From Prostheceraeus crozeri (lineage: Eukaryota; Platyhelminthes; Polycladida; Euryleptidae), in contig CAJQUW010007083.1 in assembly GCA_907163375.1 (NCBI GenBank), positions 311,644-375,643 of the forward strand: a stretch of 64,000 nucleotides of DNA, written 5' to 3'. Positions 45,908-57,880 of the stretch are shown here, in pieces; position 1 is the first letter of the stretch, and each line of letters opens with the position of its first letter. Under the pieces are notes generated by a model, which was given only the letters and a program-made list of their open reading frames with translations, searched no databases and was not told the origin of the DNA. The translations under genes and the position numbers were made by a program.

Positions 45908-46477
45908 ACTCCCGAGAACGAACCATCGGCTCTCTTAAGGGCCACCTAGGGGCAAGACATGATAGAACCTCCACGCGGTTTGCCCTGGGCAGTCTTCGGA
46001 CTGGCGAATACTATCATTACGTTGAATCTGCTATCAGTCAACTTGAACGTTGCGTCGCGTTAGAGGGGTATATAAACCACTGCCTCTCATTTCATTTCAT
46101 TTCAATCATGCAGACGCCGAACAGTCAAGTCAGCTCTCCTCGCGGACCGCAGTTAAGGCCGCGAAATTTATTTGAGGAATTTGTCAGGCTAGAGGAGCAA
46201 GACAGAGTTTACAATAATCTTGCTCGGATTGGCAATCCGATGACAGCAACTGTTGTCAATCCAACGGAATGGCGCTACATTCCACTTTTTAGCCACGTGC
46301 CAATTAGCGTGGAAGTCGACACTGCTACCGTTACTCCCGAGAACGAACCATGGGCTCTCTTAAGGGCCACCATGGGGCAAGACATGATAGAACCTCCACG
46401 CGGTTTGCCCTGGGCAGTCTTTGGACTGGCGAATACTATCATTAAGTTGAATCTGCTATCAGTCAACTTGAACGTTG
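45908..46477. repeat. about 145-bp direct duplication within the fossil
   Basis: The stretch at about 45908-46054 recurs at 46334-46478 with few differences (both start cccgagaacgaaccat). The upstream copy lies just before the TATA box of the gene at 46108, and the downstream copy lies inside that gene. A local duplication within the element is the simplest reading. Confidence 0.85.
46069..46076 (+). promoter_or_regulatory. TATA box before the virus-like ORF at 46108
   Basis: tatataaa sits about 32 bp before the first ATG, so the leader would be very short. This supports an independent transcript for the next gene. Confidence 0.5.
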
Positions 46478-46524
46478 CAAATCAAGTTCGGTGTAATTCT
46501 TCCTTTCGACGGGCGTTCCTGTAA
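46108..46524 (+). pseudogene. virus-like ORF of unknown function, fossil
   Basis: Reading starts MQTPNSQVSSPRGPQLRPRN and includes EPPRGLPWAVFGLANTI. No domain is recognised. The last third repeats upstream of its own promoter (see the direct duplication). It may be a small structural or accessory gene of the fossil element; no function is claimed. Confidence 0.45.
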
Positions 46525-46814
46525 AGGGCGGCGGTGAAACCCGTAGCTATGTATACCGCAAGGGACATTCGGCAATGGTCAATCTTGTTAAACCTCTCTG
46601 CGTCATGTTTGCAAGTGATTGCCTCTGTCTCAACGTAGTACGCATTCGCGTCAGGGCGACATTTAGCCAACTGTCGAAGGTTGCCTAAAACTTTCCATTG
46701 CATACGTTATGAGAACCATGAGTTCTACCTGTCTCTATCAATGGGACGAATTGATGAATGGAATGAAATGGGAGGACACTCACGCGCCACACGCAACATA
46801 ACACACTTCTCTCT

Positions 46815-47222
46815 TCCGTAGTCTAACAATCTCTTTACACATGGATCGCAGTCGATTGCTATCCCTGTATCAGAAGTGTAAGCTATCTTAATTTTATTTA
46901 ACACTATTTCATCTACCATCATCGCCCATATGAAATGTTTTAAGATTTACAAGTTAGACTAAGCGTGCTACTATTTCCAAATGAAAAAGTATACATGGTT
47001 AAATCATCCACTTAAGCCCATCCGTAGTCTAACAAGCTCTTTACACATGGATCGCAGTCGATTGCTATCCCTGTATCAGAAGTGTAAGCTATCTTAATTT
47101 TATTTAACACTATTTCATCTACCATCATCGCCCATATGAAATGTTATAAGATTTACAAATTAGACTAAGCGTGCTACTATTTCCAAATGAAAAAGTATAC
47201 ATGGTTAAATCATCCACTGAAG
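46815..47222. repeat. about 210-bp tandem duplication within the fossil
   Basis: tccgtagtctaacaa at about 46815 begins a stretch that recurs from 47027, nearly unchanged, through catccactgaagccc at 47222. Both copies share cgcagtcgattgctatccc. It lies between two virus-like genes and contains no coding frame. Confidence 0.9.
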
Positions 47223-47275
47223 CCCCATTCAAGTAAGTCAGTATGAAAGCAAAGATAATACGAAATAAAAATTTA

Positions 47276-47722
47276 TTATGGCATGTATTTCCAAAGGTCT
47301 TCATCGTCAATATCGTCCCAGAGTCTGGCTTCACATAGATAACAAAAACAGTTCACTTGCTTTATTCGTTCTTCCACTGCGAGCCTCACTTTGTCAATAT
47401 ACTCCCACTCCGCCATAGTTCGTGGCTGGGAGTTAGGGGTGTACCACTCCCACAATTGGTGGAGGAATTTGGTGCTGGTGATCTCCATCACATCGTCAGT
47501 ATCGCACTGGAGATACTTCCACCTCACGCCTGTTAAGTCGGGACACTCCTTCTCACATACACACTCTTCGTCGTCCGCTGGCAATGACAACTTTCTGATA
47601 TTGTCCAGTCGGTACACCTTCTCTACCTTCCCCTTCGTTGGAGCGTTTGGTGCAACGAGCGCCTTTGGTGTTGAGCATGGAGAAGAGAATTTTGTGTTTG
47701 GTGTTGTCGGAGGGCTTGTCAT
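47276..47722 (-). CDS. virus-like small gene, 148 codons, function unknown
   Basis: Open frame on the minus strand from 47722. The product has a Pro/Ser-rich N-terminus, then CVCEKECPDLTGV and CFCYLCEARLW, two Cys clusters that could bind zinc, and an acidic end. Its start faces the plus-strand polymerase region, with a TATA-like word (gtatatatgt at 47818-47827) between them that could serve either strand. It appears whole in this window. No family is recognised. Confidence 0.5.
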   Translation of the reverse strand: MTSPPTTPNTKFSSPCSTPKALVAPNAPTKGKVEKVYRLDNIRKLSLPADDEECVCEKECPDLTGVRWKYLQCDTDDVMEITSTKFLHQLWEWYTPNSQPRTMAEWEYIDKVRLAVEERIKQVNCFCYLCEARLWDDIDDEDLWKYMP

Positions 47723-48025
47723 GTTGACTGTGAATAATAACTTTGAAATGTTTTCTAATTCTTAAGTATCAACAAGCAACCAATCAGAATGAACAGCCAA
47801 TGAATGATGAATATGAAAGTATATATGTAAAGTGACATTCGTGTCATTTCACTCTGTCTTTGTAACATATAAGTGAACTGCTCTCTCGTGAGTTCCAAAT
47901 TTGAGTGAAGTCTCTATCTTGTTGAAGTATCAACCTTAAACTTGATTTCGTTGAAATGGTAAGTTGAAAATTTCTTCACTCATCTCCCTCAAACGTGTGG
48001 CTAATAGCATCTTCCTCAATTTCAG

Positions 48026-50108
48026 GCATCAACTTCATCACCAACGCCCTCCCTTCTCGAGGAAAGTTTAGAGTTGTTGAGTCAAAGTAGGTTGTAACAA
48101 TACACTGAGACTTGAACAGAGAAGATAGAATGATTTCTCTTTCAGGTGATTGAGTTCCAGCTCAGGACTCTCGCGACAAGGCAACGAGTGGGAATGTGCC
48201 GACTGCGGACATATGTTTACAAGGAAGCACAGTCTCCTTCGACACATCAAACAACGTGTGTGTCAACGCAAAGCGGCGTCAATCTCCGGAGGTGAAGTTG
48301 ATTCTGACGATGACATCTCCTTTCTTTGCAATTTGTGCCCTCTTTCTTTTGATAGTCACTTTCAGCGATCTTCGCACAGACTTCAACACACGCATGCAAA
48401 TGATCACTACACCAACGGTACCTCTACCATCTTCCTCATTAATGTTTCACATAATAATTTAGTACGCGACTACTGCATGGAGTCCAATGCTCAAATAGTA
48501 GATTTTCCTGAGTGGCTCCTTCAAAATTCTAACATTATCGAAGCGCTCTTCAACAATTTAGACAATTTTAGAATGAAGGCGCTCATCTACCTTAAACTAA
48601 AATATATTAAGATAGATTTTCAAACGGGTCAAGTGACGGAGAGAATACAGTTTCATGTTCCTTCCTCTTCCGCAACCGAAGTTGTAGACTGCGAGTCTTG
48701 GCTAAATTTTCACATTCAATGTTTAAAATCAAATGTAGATAAATTCAATCAACGCGACAGCGCTCTCATTTTTGATGGTGTGGACTCAGCCATATTCAAA
48801 ATTTCCCTATTAGAAAGTCATGCAGCTCGAGGCACATTTAAACTACCAAAAACGTTGTATAATAAGAAAGCTGTCATCAATGTCGATTGTAAATCACAGT
48901 GTTTCAAATATGCAGTCCTATCCATCCTTCACTATAATGATATCAACGCGAATCGAAATCATACCTATAGCTATAGACAGTGGGAAGATGAACTAGACTT
49001 TGAAGGTTGTAATTAGAAAAAAATGTAAATTACAAAATGGAACGCATGCCCAAAGATAAAATATTTTCACATAGGGATAATGGTGACGAATTAAGTCCCC
49101 TGCGTGTCATTTACGCAGACATAGAATGCTACATTGATGATATCATCCACAAGCCAGCAGCCATATCCTGCTATGAAGTATGGCATGACCACTTTAGGAA
49201 TAGACAAAACAAAATGCATACTTGGCAAGGTGAAGATTGCATTTCAAAATTTCTAGAATTTCTCGATAAAGCTGCTAAATTTGAACAATCATATGATTCC
49301 CAATTGCAGCGTAAGTCACTACATATGTCAGATGAAGACAAACAAAAATTTGAAAGTTGCACATCCTTTCCTAAATGTCATAAAACGTTTGATGACGATA
49401 AAATTAAGAAAGTGCGTGATCATGATCACATTACTGGTAAATTTAGAAACGCACTCTGCTCCAAGTGTAACTTTTCACTCAGGTTGAGACGTCGTGTACT
49501 ACCCGTCATTTTTCATAACTTTAAGGGCTATGACAGTCATATGCTCATAAAAGGAGGGTTGAGCCAGATGAAATCGTGGCAGTTTAATGTAATAGCGCAA
49601 ACGAGAGAAAAATTCATGGCAATGACAGCAAAAGTACCAGTTGATAAAACTAAAGAAAATAAGACAGTCTTCTTCGAAATAAAATTTTTAGATTCATTTC
49701 AATTCATGCCAGCGTCACTAGCTTCTCTCGTTCGTAATCTCAAGTTTCTTCCCCATAGTCAAACTTTGAAGAAACACTATCCAAACTTAAAGGATGAAAT
49801 AATCACTCGCAAAGGAGTCTTTCCCTATGCGTATTTTAGCTCAATGTCTAAACTAAATGAAACAACCCTTCCTTCCATTGACAAATTCCAAAACGATTTG
49901 ACGGGTCAAGATTGTCCAGTAGAAGATTATGAACATGCTCAAGAGGCATGGTTAAAATTTGATTGTAAAACGTTTGGCGATTATATGATCGCTTACTTAG
50001 AATTAGATGTCATTTTGCTGGCTGATGTCATTCAGGAATTTCGACGAGTGGCATTAGAAGAAGACAAATTAGATCCTGTCCACTTTGTCAGTCTACCAGC
50101 CATGTCCT
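48026..50108 (+). pseudogene. DNA polymerase B of the Polinton/adintovirus type, left part, fossil
   Basis: The N-terminal part carries two C2H2-type zinc fingers (ECADCGHMFTRKHSLLRH and FLCNLCPLSF) and the region seen before this polymerase in related elements (a KKAVINVDCKSQCFKYAVLSILH block). The polymerase follows: YADIECYID (first exonuclease motif), KVRDHDHITGKFRNALCSKCN, FHNFKGYDSHMLIKG (second), and YLELDVILLADVIQEFR (third). It ends at the piggyBac insertion (TTAA at 50109). Splice-like signals precede it near 47957-48160. The gene is broken a few times. It would have copied the element's own DNA with a protein primer. Confidence 0.82.
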
Positions 50109-50514
50109 TTAACCCTTTCAGTCCGGCAACCTTTATTTTCTTTGAAAAAAATATTTCTCCTCAGAGATAGTCTTCTTAGACCTCAAATAACATCATTTGA
50201 ATAGACAAAACGTTTTTGTGATTTTAGTTACGAGTTAGGACCATGTATCATATATGATACATCCGGACTCAACGGGATCTTTACATAAATTCCAGTTTTA
50301 AAAGTTTATCTATGAGTTTGAGAAGAAATGTTATTGTTACATGTTTTTATTATTTGCAAACTATTTTCGAGTTATATCATTGTATCTCCGCAATAAAGGT
50401 GAAAATTCATAAATGAAGTTGAGGCTATAATTCAACTGAACAAACAAATTCAACCAAAAAAACACTACTTTTCATCAGAAAATGATGAAAAATAAGGTTA
50501 GTTCACTAAGTTAT

Positions 50515-52323
50515 TTACAAATTGTGAAAAAGTTTATAACAATTGCGATTTGGTCGAATGCACAGAAATATAGTACATTTCTCACATCTTGTCTGAGTCA
50601 ATGTATGGCAAACTTTGCACCGCTGTCTTTGGTCAGCCGTCACCATCTCCGGCCAATGAGCGACCTGATCGGATCGAATGTCAGTTTGAGGTATGATGGC
50701 AGAACGACGTCGTGTTTTTGCTGGAGAAATTGCTCCGTCCCCGACTCTGCATGGTCGACCTCGCTTTCGTGGGGTGCTGAGCATTTCGGGTGTCTTACCT
50801 TGGAGACATAATGAGTTTGACACCTTCGCAGAAAACGACAAAAGATCTAATCGACCTCTTGCCGCAACATCAAGTTGATCACAATCTCTTTTATAATGAA
50901 TCCAAGCGTTTACTAGACACACTTGATACTCCAAAAGAAGATAGGTTTGTAAAATTTCCTGGTTTTATGATCGCAGCGATAAAGTGACATAAGCATGTCG
51001 AATTTATCGACACCACCCATATGTTGATTGTAATGAGTGACAATCGCAGGACATGGCACTTGAACCCTCTTCTTTGCCTTTCGATCAAATCGCTGAACAT
51101 TTGTTATCGGGTCAACTGAAACATAAGAAGAACTCAGCTGAATTGATCTGTTGTCGAACCAGCGGACGATAGAAATATTTGTTTTCTTTTCTTGACGGCA
51201 ATCAAACGAACCACGACCCGTAGTCTGAAGTTCCTTTTCCGATTTCAAAGGACATCCGCGCAAACGATTGGCTCGCAATGTACCAGCTGATTCTATACCG
51301 AAGTCTCTCTTCAACATAATCTGAAGTTCAATGAAATTGAAAAAATTGTCAAAATATACTATATGGTTTGCATGGCGAGGTAGCATTTCGCACACTTTCA
51401 AAACCATATCACCAGGCTGATATCCACATGATGACGATCTCAATTTCAAGGGTGAGCCATCATAAAAGTAGAAATCATGTGTAAATCCATCCACTCCATT
51501 TCGAGAAATAACTTTGAAACCCCAACGATGAGGTTTTTTCGGCAAGTATTGCTTCAGACTGCTCGTCGACACTTTGGTGTTGTAGAGGCTCCAATTTCAA
51601 GCATGATCGACGAATGAATTCGAGCAATGTTCTGACCTTGAAGAGTCGGTCGAATTCATCACTATTTCGGTCCATCACGATGTCATTGTTGTCCGCAAAA
51701 TGAATGAATTTATTCAATAAGAAGAAACGATCGCGTGACATGCGATCTGCAACTCCAGGAAAGCGAAACTCATCTGACCAGAAAAGTCTGTACCTTGGTA
51801 AGTTTACGACGCCCATTTTGATCAAAATTCCGACATACACTTCAATTTCTTCTGGTGATGTTTCAAACGATTGATTTTGCTGCTGTGCGTATAGGTTTGT
51901 TTGTTTAGAAATAAAGGAAAAAAGGCCTGGTATGAAATAGGTTTTGAAATATTCGATTGGCTGACGCAGTACAGTTTCGCGGTTTTCATCAGACCCTTCT
52001 GCAGTAAAGGGAACGTCGACCAGAGGAGCACGTGCACTATTCCATGTATAGTCATTTTTTGAATTGGTAGATAATCGACCTTGTAAACTCCCACTCGATG
52101 TTGCAACAGCAGGGTCGCCAGTATCGCTGGATGAGTCGTCACTGTCTGACTCAGATTCGTGAGGACAGTCGTCGGCATCACTATCAATTTCAGGCTCAGA
52201 AACATCCGCATCAGGAATAACTACGAACGTACGAATCCGACGGCCAAAACGGTTGATTCTATATTCGACGTCACAGTCCATCTCTTCAAATGTCAGTATG
52301 AGTTCAGAGTGAATTACTTTCAA
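50515..52323 (-). pseudogene. piggyBac transposase, broken
   Basis: From ATG 52323 the N-terminus is acidic and low in conservation, then comes the piggyBac core: PIEYFKTYFIPGLFSFI, EIEVYVGILIKMGVVNLPRYRLFWS, DRMSRDRFFLLNKFIHFAD, and SVDEQ (first catalytic Asp). The usual 8-residue loop after DEQ is deleted and the frame shifts near 51590. The second frame runs QYLPKKPHRWGFKVISRNGVDGFTHDFYFYDG, VYFDNFFN (second Asp), NQHMGGVDKFDMLMSLYR (third Asp); then a shift near 50945 leads to the C-terminal Cys-rich finger RCKVCHTLTQTRCEKCTIFLC. So the protein is broken at two places, though the three aspartates and the finger remain recognisable. Confidence 0.92.
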
Positions 52324-52839
52324 GACACGACTTCAAATAGCTACTTTCTTTCAGTGTGTTTGATGGATAGAGTCCATGATATTGTAGCGGTGTCATCAAT
52401 CAGCCTTAGTTGCGATGCACGCTAACAGATGGTGTACAGCTGCTGCTCTCCTTGATTTTAACACCTCTCTTTACTTCACTTTCCACTTGTAATCTCTTCG
52501 CCTTATCTTAATTACCTTTCCATCCTGTCACTTGGCGAATGTAATGCTGATGATAATAATAACACAACTATTCTGACTGCGAGACAAGACGGTGTTCTAA
52601 AAACTCTCTCCGGGCTGTTAGAGAATAGAATAATTTACTTTTTGTGATTTACCTTACTACAATCATCATAGACATTACCCAAATACCTCTACAATATCGT
52701 AAAACTCAAAACATCGCAGTAAATTCAAGACATCCAATCAGAGAGGAGCGACAGGATGCTATGACTGCGTTCATGAAAAATCCGTAGAAGATATCTGACA
52801 AGTGTTTCCAAACAATGTAATATTGCAGTTGAGATAGCT

Positions 52840-52873
52840 CATGGACTTCTATAATATAGCATAGAAGTCCATG
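52840..52873. repeat. 13-bp arm hairpin inside piggyBac
   Basis: CATGGACTTCTAT at 52840-52852 and its complement at 52861-52873, with an 8-bp loop. It lies in the non-coding 5' half of the element. Confidence 0.75.
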
Positions 52874-53419
52874 GATAGCTGAACCGCCATTTGCTGTAAG
52901 ACTTTGAATAACTTTTATTACTATGGTCTTTGCCACTGACTGAGTTCCTCTCTTCTGTTGAGAGACGGACGATGCTTTTGTATGTACTTGACACAGAGAT
53001 CAGAAATCAATGATATTTAACCCGTTGAGTCCGGATGTATCATACATGATACACGAACAAAAATTCAAACTTCTGAGAATGTTTAGATGACAAATATTTT
53101 ATAACGATGCCGATAACTAATTTATGCTTTCATACACATGCCTGATTTTTTATTTTGATGAATAAATTTATTTAAGTGCTACTACGGGACAACTGACAAA
53201 GCGTATGTGATTTTTTTCGAAAATATCGAAATTCAAAATTCAAATTACTGACAAATCTGACATGGCGTCAGATTTTGGCAACTGCTATTAAAACTAAGTT
53301 CCTTAGTAAATGGTCTTTCTAAATCAATGATGCAATTCAGTTATTTTACCTTTTTACATGATAAACAGAAGCAAACTTGAAATGTATCATATATGATACG
53401 GTAGGACTGAAAGGGTTAA

Positions 53420-54540
53420 ATCAGCCTTTAAAATGACTGGTGAGACCATTCATCTCTTACAAGACCCGGAGATGTATAATATATTTGAGCGCGGAATACG
53501 CGGTGGTCTCACATTTGTAAATAAACATCATATAAAATCTGAAACAGTAAGATGATCATATCCACCTAAAGTACTATGACCAAAATAATTTATATGGCAG
53601 TTCACTGTCTAAACCACTACCTCATTCCGAGTTTAGTTGGTTAAATCAAGATGAGCTTGAGTATTATTCTAACCCTTCAAACATACTGAAGATTCCAGAT
53701 GAAGGTGATTGGGGATATTATTTTGAAGTGGATTTGATTTATCCAAATAGCATTAAAAATAAAACTGCTGATTTCCCACTCGCACCTGAATCTGGTGAAG
53801 TGACTGAAGATATGGTTTTCCACCATTCATTGGTCACAATTTCATAATAACACTTAACAGAGTGTTGGACAGCCAAGGTACAAACCATGCGCGCTACTAA
53901 CTTTTGCGTCACACTCCAATATGTATAAGAAAAATTATCTCGTGCACCATATCTGCATACTAAAATGTCTATTTAGAAATGGGCATGCTTCTAAAGTCAG
54001 TTCACCGCATTATCAAATTTAGACAGAAAGCCTTCCTCAAACCGCCCTACAATAGATAGTAACACAGCTCAAAAACGTGGGCACTCCGCTAAAATAAATT
54101 TTTGAAAAAGGATTTTTTATAAATATAAAAGAATAACAGTCATTTTCGGAAAGACGTCATGGAGGATGTTAGAAAACGTATGAACATACAAACATATGTC
54201 GTTGATGAACAAAAATATCAACAAATTGACCTCATCACCTCTTTTCATTGATATGAGACATCATCGAATGAGGATCCGTTGTAGGTGTTTAAAGTGGATA
54301 AAATCTGAAGTTGTTGAGTTGTGCAACACCCGCATCTATATTGGGCTAACGAGCCGATTTTAGAATTATTTCCGTACAAGCTTGAAATGTATCAACTCTT
54401 CTACAAAATATTTAAAACCATGCCCCTCGTCCGCCAAGGACGTAAAAGAGGTTCGCATTGCTGGGATGGTGATAACAGATTGATGTTTCTTCTATTAGAA
54501 TTACCACTCAAACAATCAAAAGATTTAAATATTTAATAAA
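53420..54540 (+). pseudogene. DNA polymerase B of the Polinton/adintovirus type, right part, fossil
   Basis: Immediately right of the piggyBac, readings such as KMTGETIHLLQDPEMYNIFERGIRGG and FPLAPESGEVTEDM continue the palm region of the same polymerase as at 48.0-50.1 kb. Weak traces extend to about 54540. It is more decayed than the left part, with several breaks. The piggyBac lies exactly between the parts, so it inserted into a continuous gene. Confidence 0.72.
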
Positions 54541-55049
54541 GTAGGTACAGTTATTAGAAAAAATATTTCGACACAATCTAACTACAATCCGGCACCTCAT
54601 TTTCCAAATTCCACTTCTATTCCATACAGAATAAAGCCAAACTTGGTTGTTTTTAGGATAGAAAAGCAGCTGGAAAGGAAATAGATGAAATGATTACTCC
54701 TCTCGTCCCTACAAATAGTATTCCAATGAAATAGTAAAACAAGAATGTGCAGATAGTAATTTAAAGCGTGCTAAAGGTATACATTATCAAAAAATTATCC
54801 ATTGTTCACAAAAATGAAACATCGGTCCTATAAGAAGGGCCTATACAAAATAAAACTACTATAACGTTTTTGTCAATATGACAATCTTAAAATCGCGAAC
54901 TCTTCAAGTTCATAACTGTGAAACGGCAGCACGTTCAAGAAACGAGCACTTTCAGCCATGGGAGGATAAAAGGTGTTGGATAGGTCATAACTACAATCTC
55001 TTTCCCCACATGGACCAATCCTGACACACAACATACCTCCCACCGGAAA

Positions 55050-55070
55050 GGGGGGGGGGGGGGGGGGGGT

Positions 55071-55114
<44 letters not shown>

Positions 55115-55123
55115 GGGGGGGGG
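55050..55123. repeat. poly-G tract, about 74 bp
   Basis: Almost unbroken G from 55050 to 55123, with T at two places. Such a run can fold into G-quadruplexes and is hard to sequence, so its exact length should be treated with caution. Confidence 0.9.
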
Positions 55124-55139
55124 CCGCGCTATAAAGAAT

Positions 55140-56137
55140 AAAACTCTACGCTAAAGAAAGAAAAACCACATTCAGCAGAGATTGTTTATTGCGAACAATA
55201 ATCCCCAAACTTTTTAAACTTCCCCGACAGTATATTTGATGTTTGCCTTTTTTTTTTGTATGATACTACATGTGTTGTTTTAAATGTATCGCAATGAGAA
55301 AATCGTTTCCGCTATTCTTCCCTTGTGAATAATATTGTCCCTACAATCAGCTCATTTTTCCTCCCCTTAATACTGTGAAAAAGTACTTTTTTCATATACA
55401 TATTTTTTATTTTCAATAACATATCAGCCAAATGACTATCACTTTAGTTTTCTCGAAACACTAAAGTTACGAGGGAAGTTTAGTATGCTTTCACATGGAT
55501 AACACTCTTGTATAACCATTGGTAATTTTGATAACTACATAGTAGGGTATAGTTTGTTTGAACGACGCGGAAGGATAGGAAAATAGATTCAAACAATCTT
55601 CTCGAACTATTCCATATGAAGCGTCTTTATCATGAAATTGGAATGAAATACTAGCGTAAAATGTATTTCTTTTTCTTCACATTATCCCTCAAATTTACGC
55701 CAACAGAAATAGGCTGATCAATCAAATTCAGCTTTATTTTTGATATTAAAGGTGTCTGTGTTCATGTTGTATCAAAGTTGTCATTGGTGTCTCTCTTATC
55801 AGACCAAATCGTATGCGCCAGGCAGTAAACACAGTTTGTATCATTGAAAAACGCAAATGAGTTATTTTTCCAAATTTTTACTCAATTGACATTGAATTGG
55901 TCATCCACCACCCGTTTCAGAAGCAACGCGTTGATTTTCAAATTGAAAACGACAATGTGGTGTGTTCTTTAGCAACTCGATATTTACTTTTCCATTACAC
56001 ATGCTTTCAACTTCTGTTGTATATGAAAGGATTTACTACATGAATGAACGCTTTCAACTGTATGAGAATAGACGGCCCGTGCTATTATATTTGATAAAGC
56101 AACTTTTTAAGATACTTCATAAGTACTGGTAAAATTT
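55140..56137. other. fossil element interior; no readable gene
   Basis: About 1 kb without a coding reading that I can support. Confidence 0.4.
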
Positions 56138-57101
56138 TCATTCGAATGCGATCACCATAGATGTCCACCACCACCATTCATCATTAACTTGAATCAGCTT
56201 TAAGTGTGATACTTCATGAGAAGCATAGACTACCCAAGCACACAGCACCACAAACCAGCTTCCATATAATAGTGTGTATAAAGTCTTAACGAAAATGGCA
56301 GGCAAGGTTGGGAGAGCAAATAAAACTGTATAAGTTTGTGACATTATATTTCTGAATAACCAACTTACTTTTTGTCCGCCATAATTTTCGGCATTCTCCA
56401 TAGACTTCTTATACCTCAACAGTCTCATCTCCATCGTTTATTAACAAAAACTCAGATAAAGTGATAAAGGTTGAACACGCACTGCTTTTTCAAAATGATG
56501 ACGTTTTCTTCACATTCCTACAACATCCTTCATCAAATATTTTAAATCTATAATTGAAATATTGTTGATATCCGAATTTGAATAACAGCTTTTTTAACAT
56601 TTGGCAGTATGCGATTTGACGTTAGATGTACGTCCGGCATGGCAAAAAAACCCGAGATGGCGGATAGAATTCCATGATATCGCCACAGCCTCAGTGTGAG
56701 ACGCTTTAGTACAACCTTATTTTCATCGCTACTTTTCCCATATTATTCAGCGATTGAAAAAAATATATATAGGGCATGACTTTTGCCTTAAACAGACGCT
56801 TCATTCGAGAAATGGAGTGTGATACTTGTCACAATTCAGCATCTTTTAATGAAAAGAGAATCCAACGCAACGACGACATCCCCCCATCGTCATAAATAGC
56901 AATATCAATTGTGTGGGATGTAGTTTGATTGTCAGCTTTGATATAATGCACGTTCTTGAAAGTATGCTCAGATAAAAATACTGGGCAGGTCTTTTTTGGC
57001 TGGTATGGTATCATTGCTAGCAATGGAGGCTTGCAACATCTCGCCACACCGTAACATCTTGCACCAATATTGGAATATATATCTAAAATAGTTAAATTCA
57101 C
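56138..57101 (-). pseudogene. possible virus-like structural gene relics, fossil
   Basis: Two minus-strand readings stand out. That at 57101-56829 contains FKNVHYIKADNQTTSHTIDIAIYDDGG, which resembles the (I/L)xIxIxDDxG strand pair near the end of jelly-roll capsid proteins of Polinton-like viruses. That at 56434-56138 has a possible membrane segment. Both are short and decayed. The capsid idea is inference and weak. Confidence 0.25.
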
Positions 57102-57699
57102 GACGCGATAGCGACATGTGTTTGGGCGCTAGCTTTGGTTACAAGTACCACTTTTAGAAGATATTTTGGATCAAAACCCAAAATGTCCATTAGAGTTTTT
57201 GAACTATCCGCTAATATTCAGTTCAATACCTTTTTTCCACTTATAGTGAGAGACAAAGTCACCTTCTTTTTTTCAAGAAAATGAACATCTATGTTGCCTC
57301 ATATAGTCACTTCATTTACAATAATCTTGATGCACAACCAATTTAACTGAATGTAATAATGCGAGGACATTGCAACACTCTTGTTTCATGTAAGATCACC
57401 ACCAGAAAGGCTCTAAGCAAAACAAACACTTTCCTGTATTAAAGATACGGCCCATCTCTGTATCAAATTGAATTTGACCTTTCACATGGTAAATGTTGCA
57501 TATCAAATTTTCTCATGAAGTCAACTGCAGCAACGATGTCCGTAAAGAACTGATGAAAATCAATCTTGGTTGAACAAACTAAATACTAGAAGTCATCATC
57601 ATCATTAATTTACTTTATATTGCAAATACTGATTTCCAGATAGAATTTGATATAAGGATGCAATGTTGGCACACTTGTTTATACTACCCATTCGAACTA

Positions 57700-57880
57700 C
57701 GAACAGGAGGTTATAATTAAAACTTTCTTGCTTCTTCGAATAAGTGTTTCAGAGAGTCATATTTGTCTTTTCTTGGCTTAATCACAATCTTCTTCACACC
57801 AACGTCTTCATCATTTCTTGAATAAAGATCTACTATAATAACAGCTTCCTCGTCGATATAATTAAACTGTTTATGACCAA
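57700..57880 (-). pseudogene. short virus-like coding relic, fossil
   Basis: The minus-strand reading contains YSRNDEDVGVKKIVIKPRKD and LKHLFEEARK, a protein-like composition unlike the surrounding noise. No family is recognised. Confidence 0.3.

Larger units (their letters stand above)
50113..53415 (-). mobile_element. piggyBac transposon, 3303 bp, inserted in the polymerase fossil
   Basis: TTAA flanks it at 50109-50112 and 53416-53419, the usual target. The ends are CCCTTTCAGTCC on the left and its complement on the right (12 bp identical). Subterminal copies CCGGACTCAACGGG lie at 50261-50274 and, in mirrored position, at 53022-53035, next to ATGTATCATATATGATACAT, a 20-bp perfect palindrome at the left (about 50241-50260) and a near copy at the right. 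The element reads from right to left. Confidence 0.93.
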
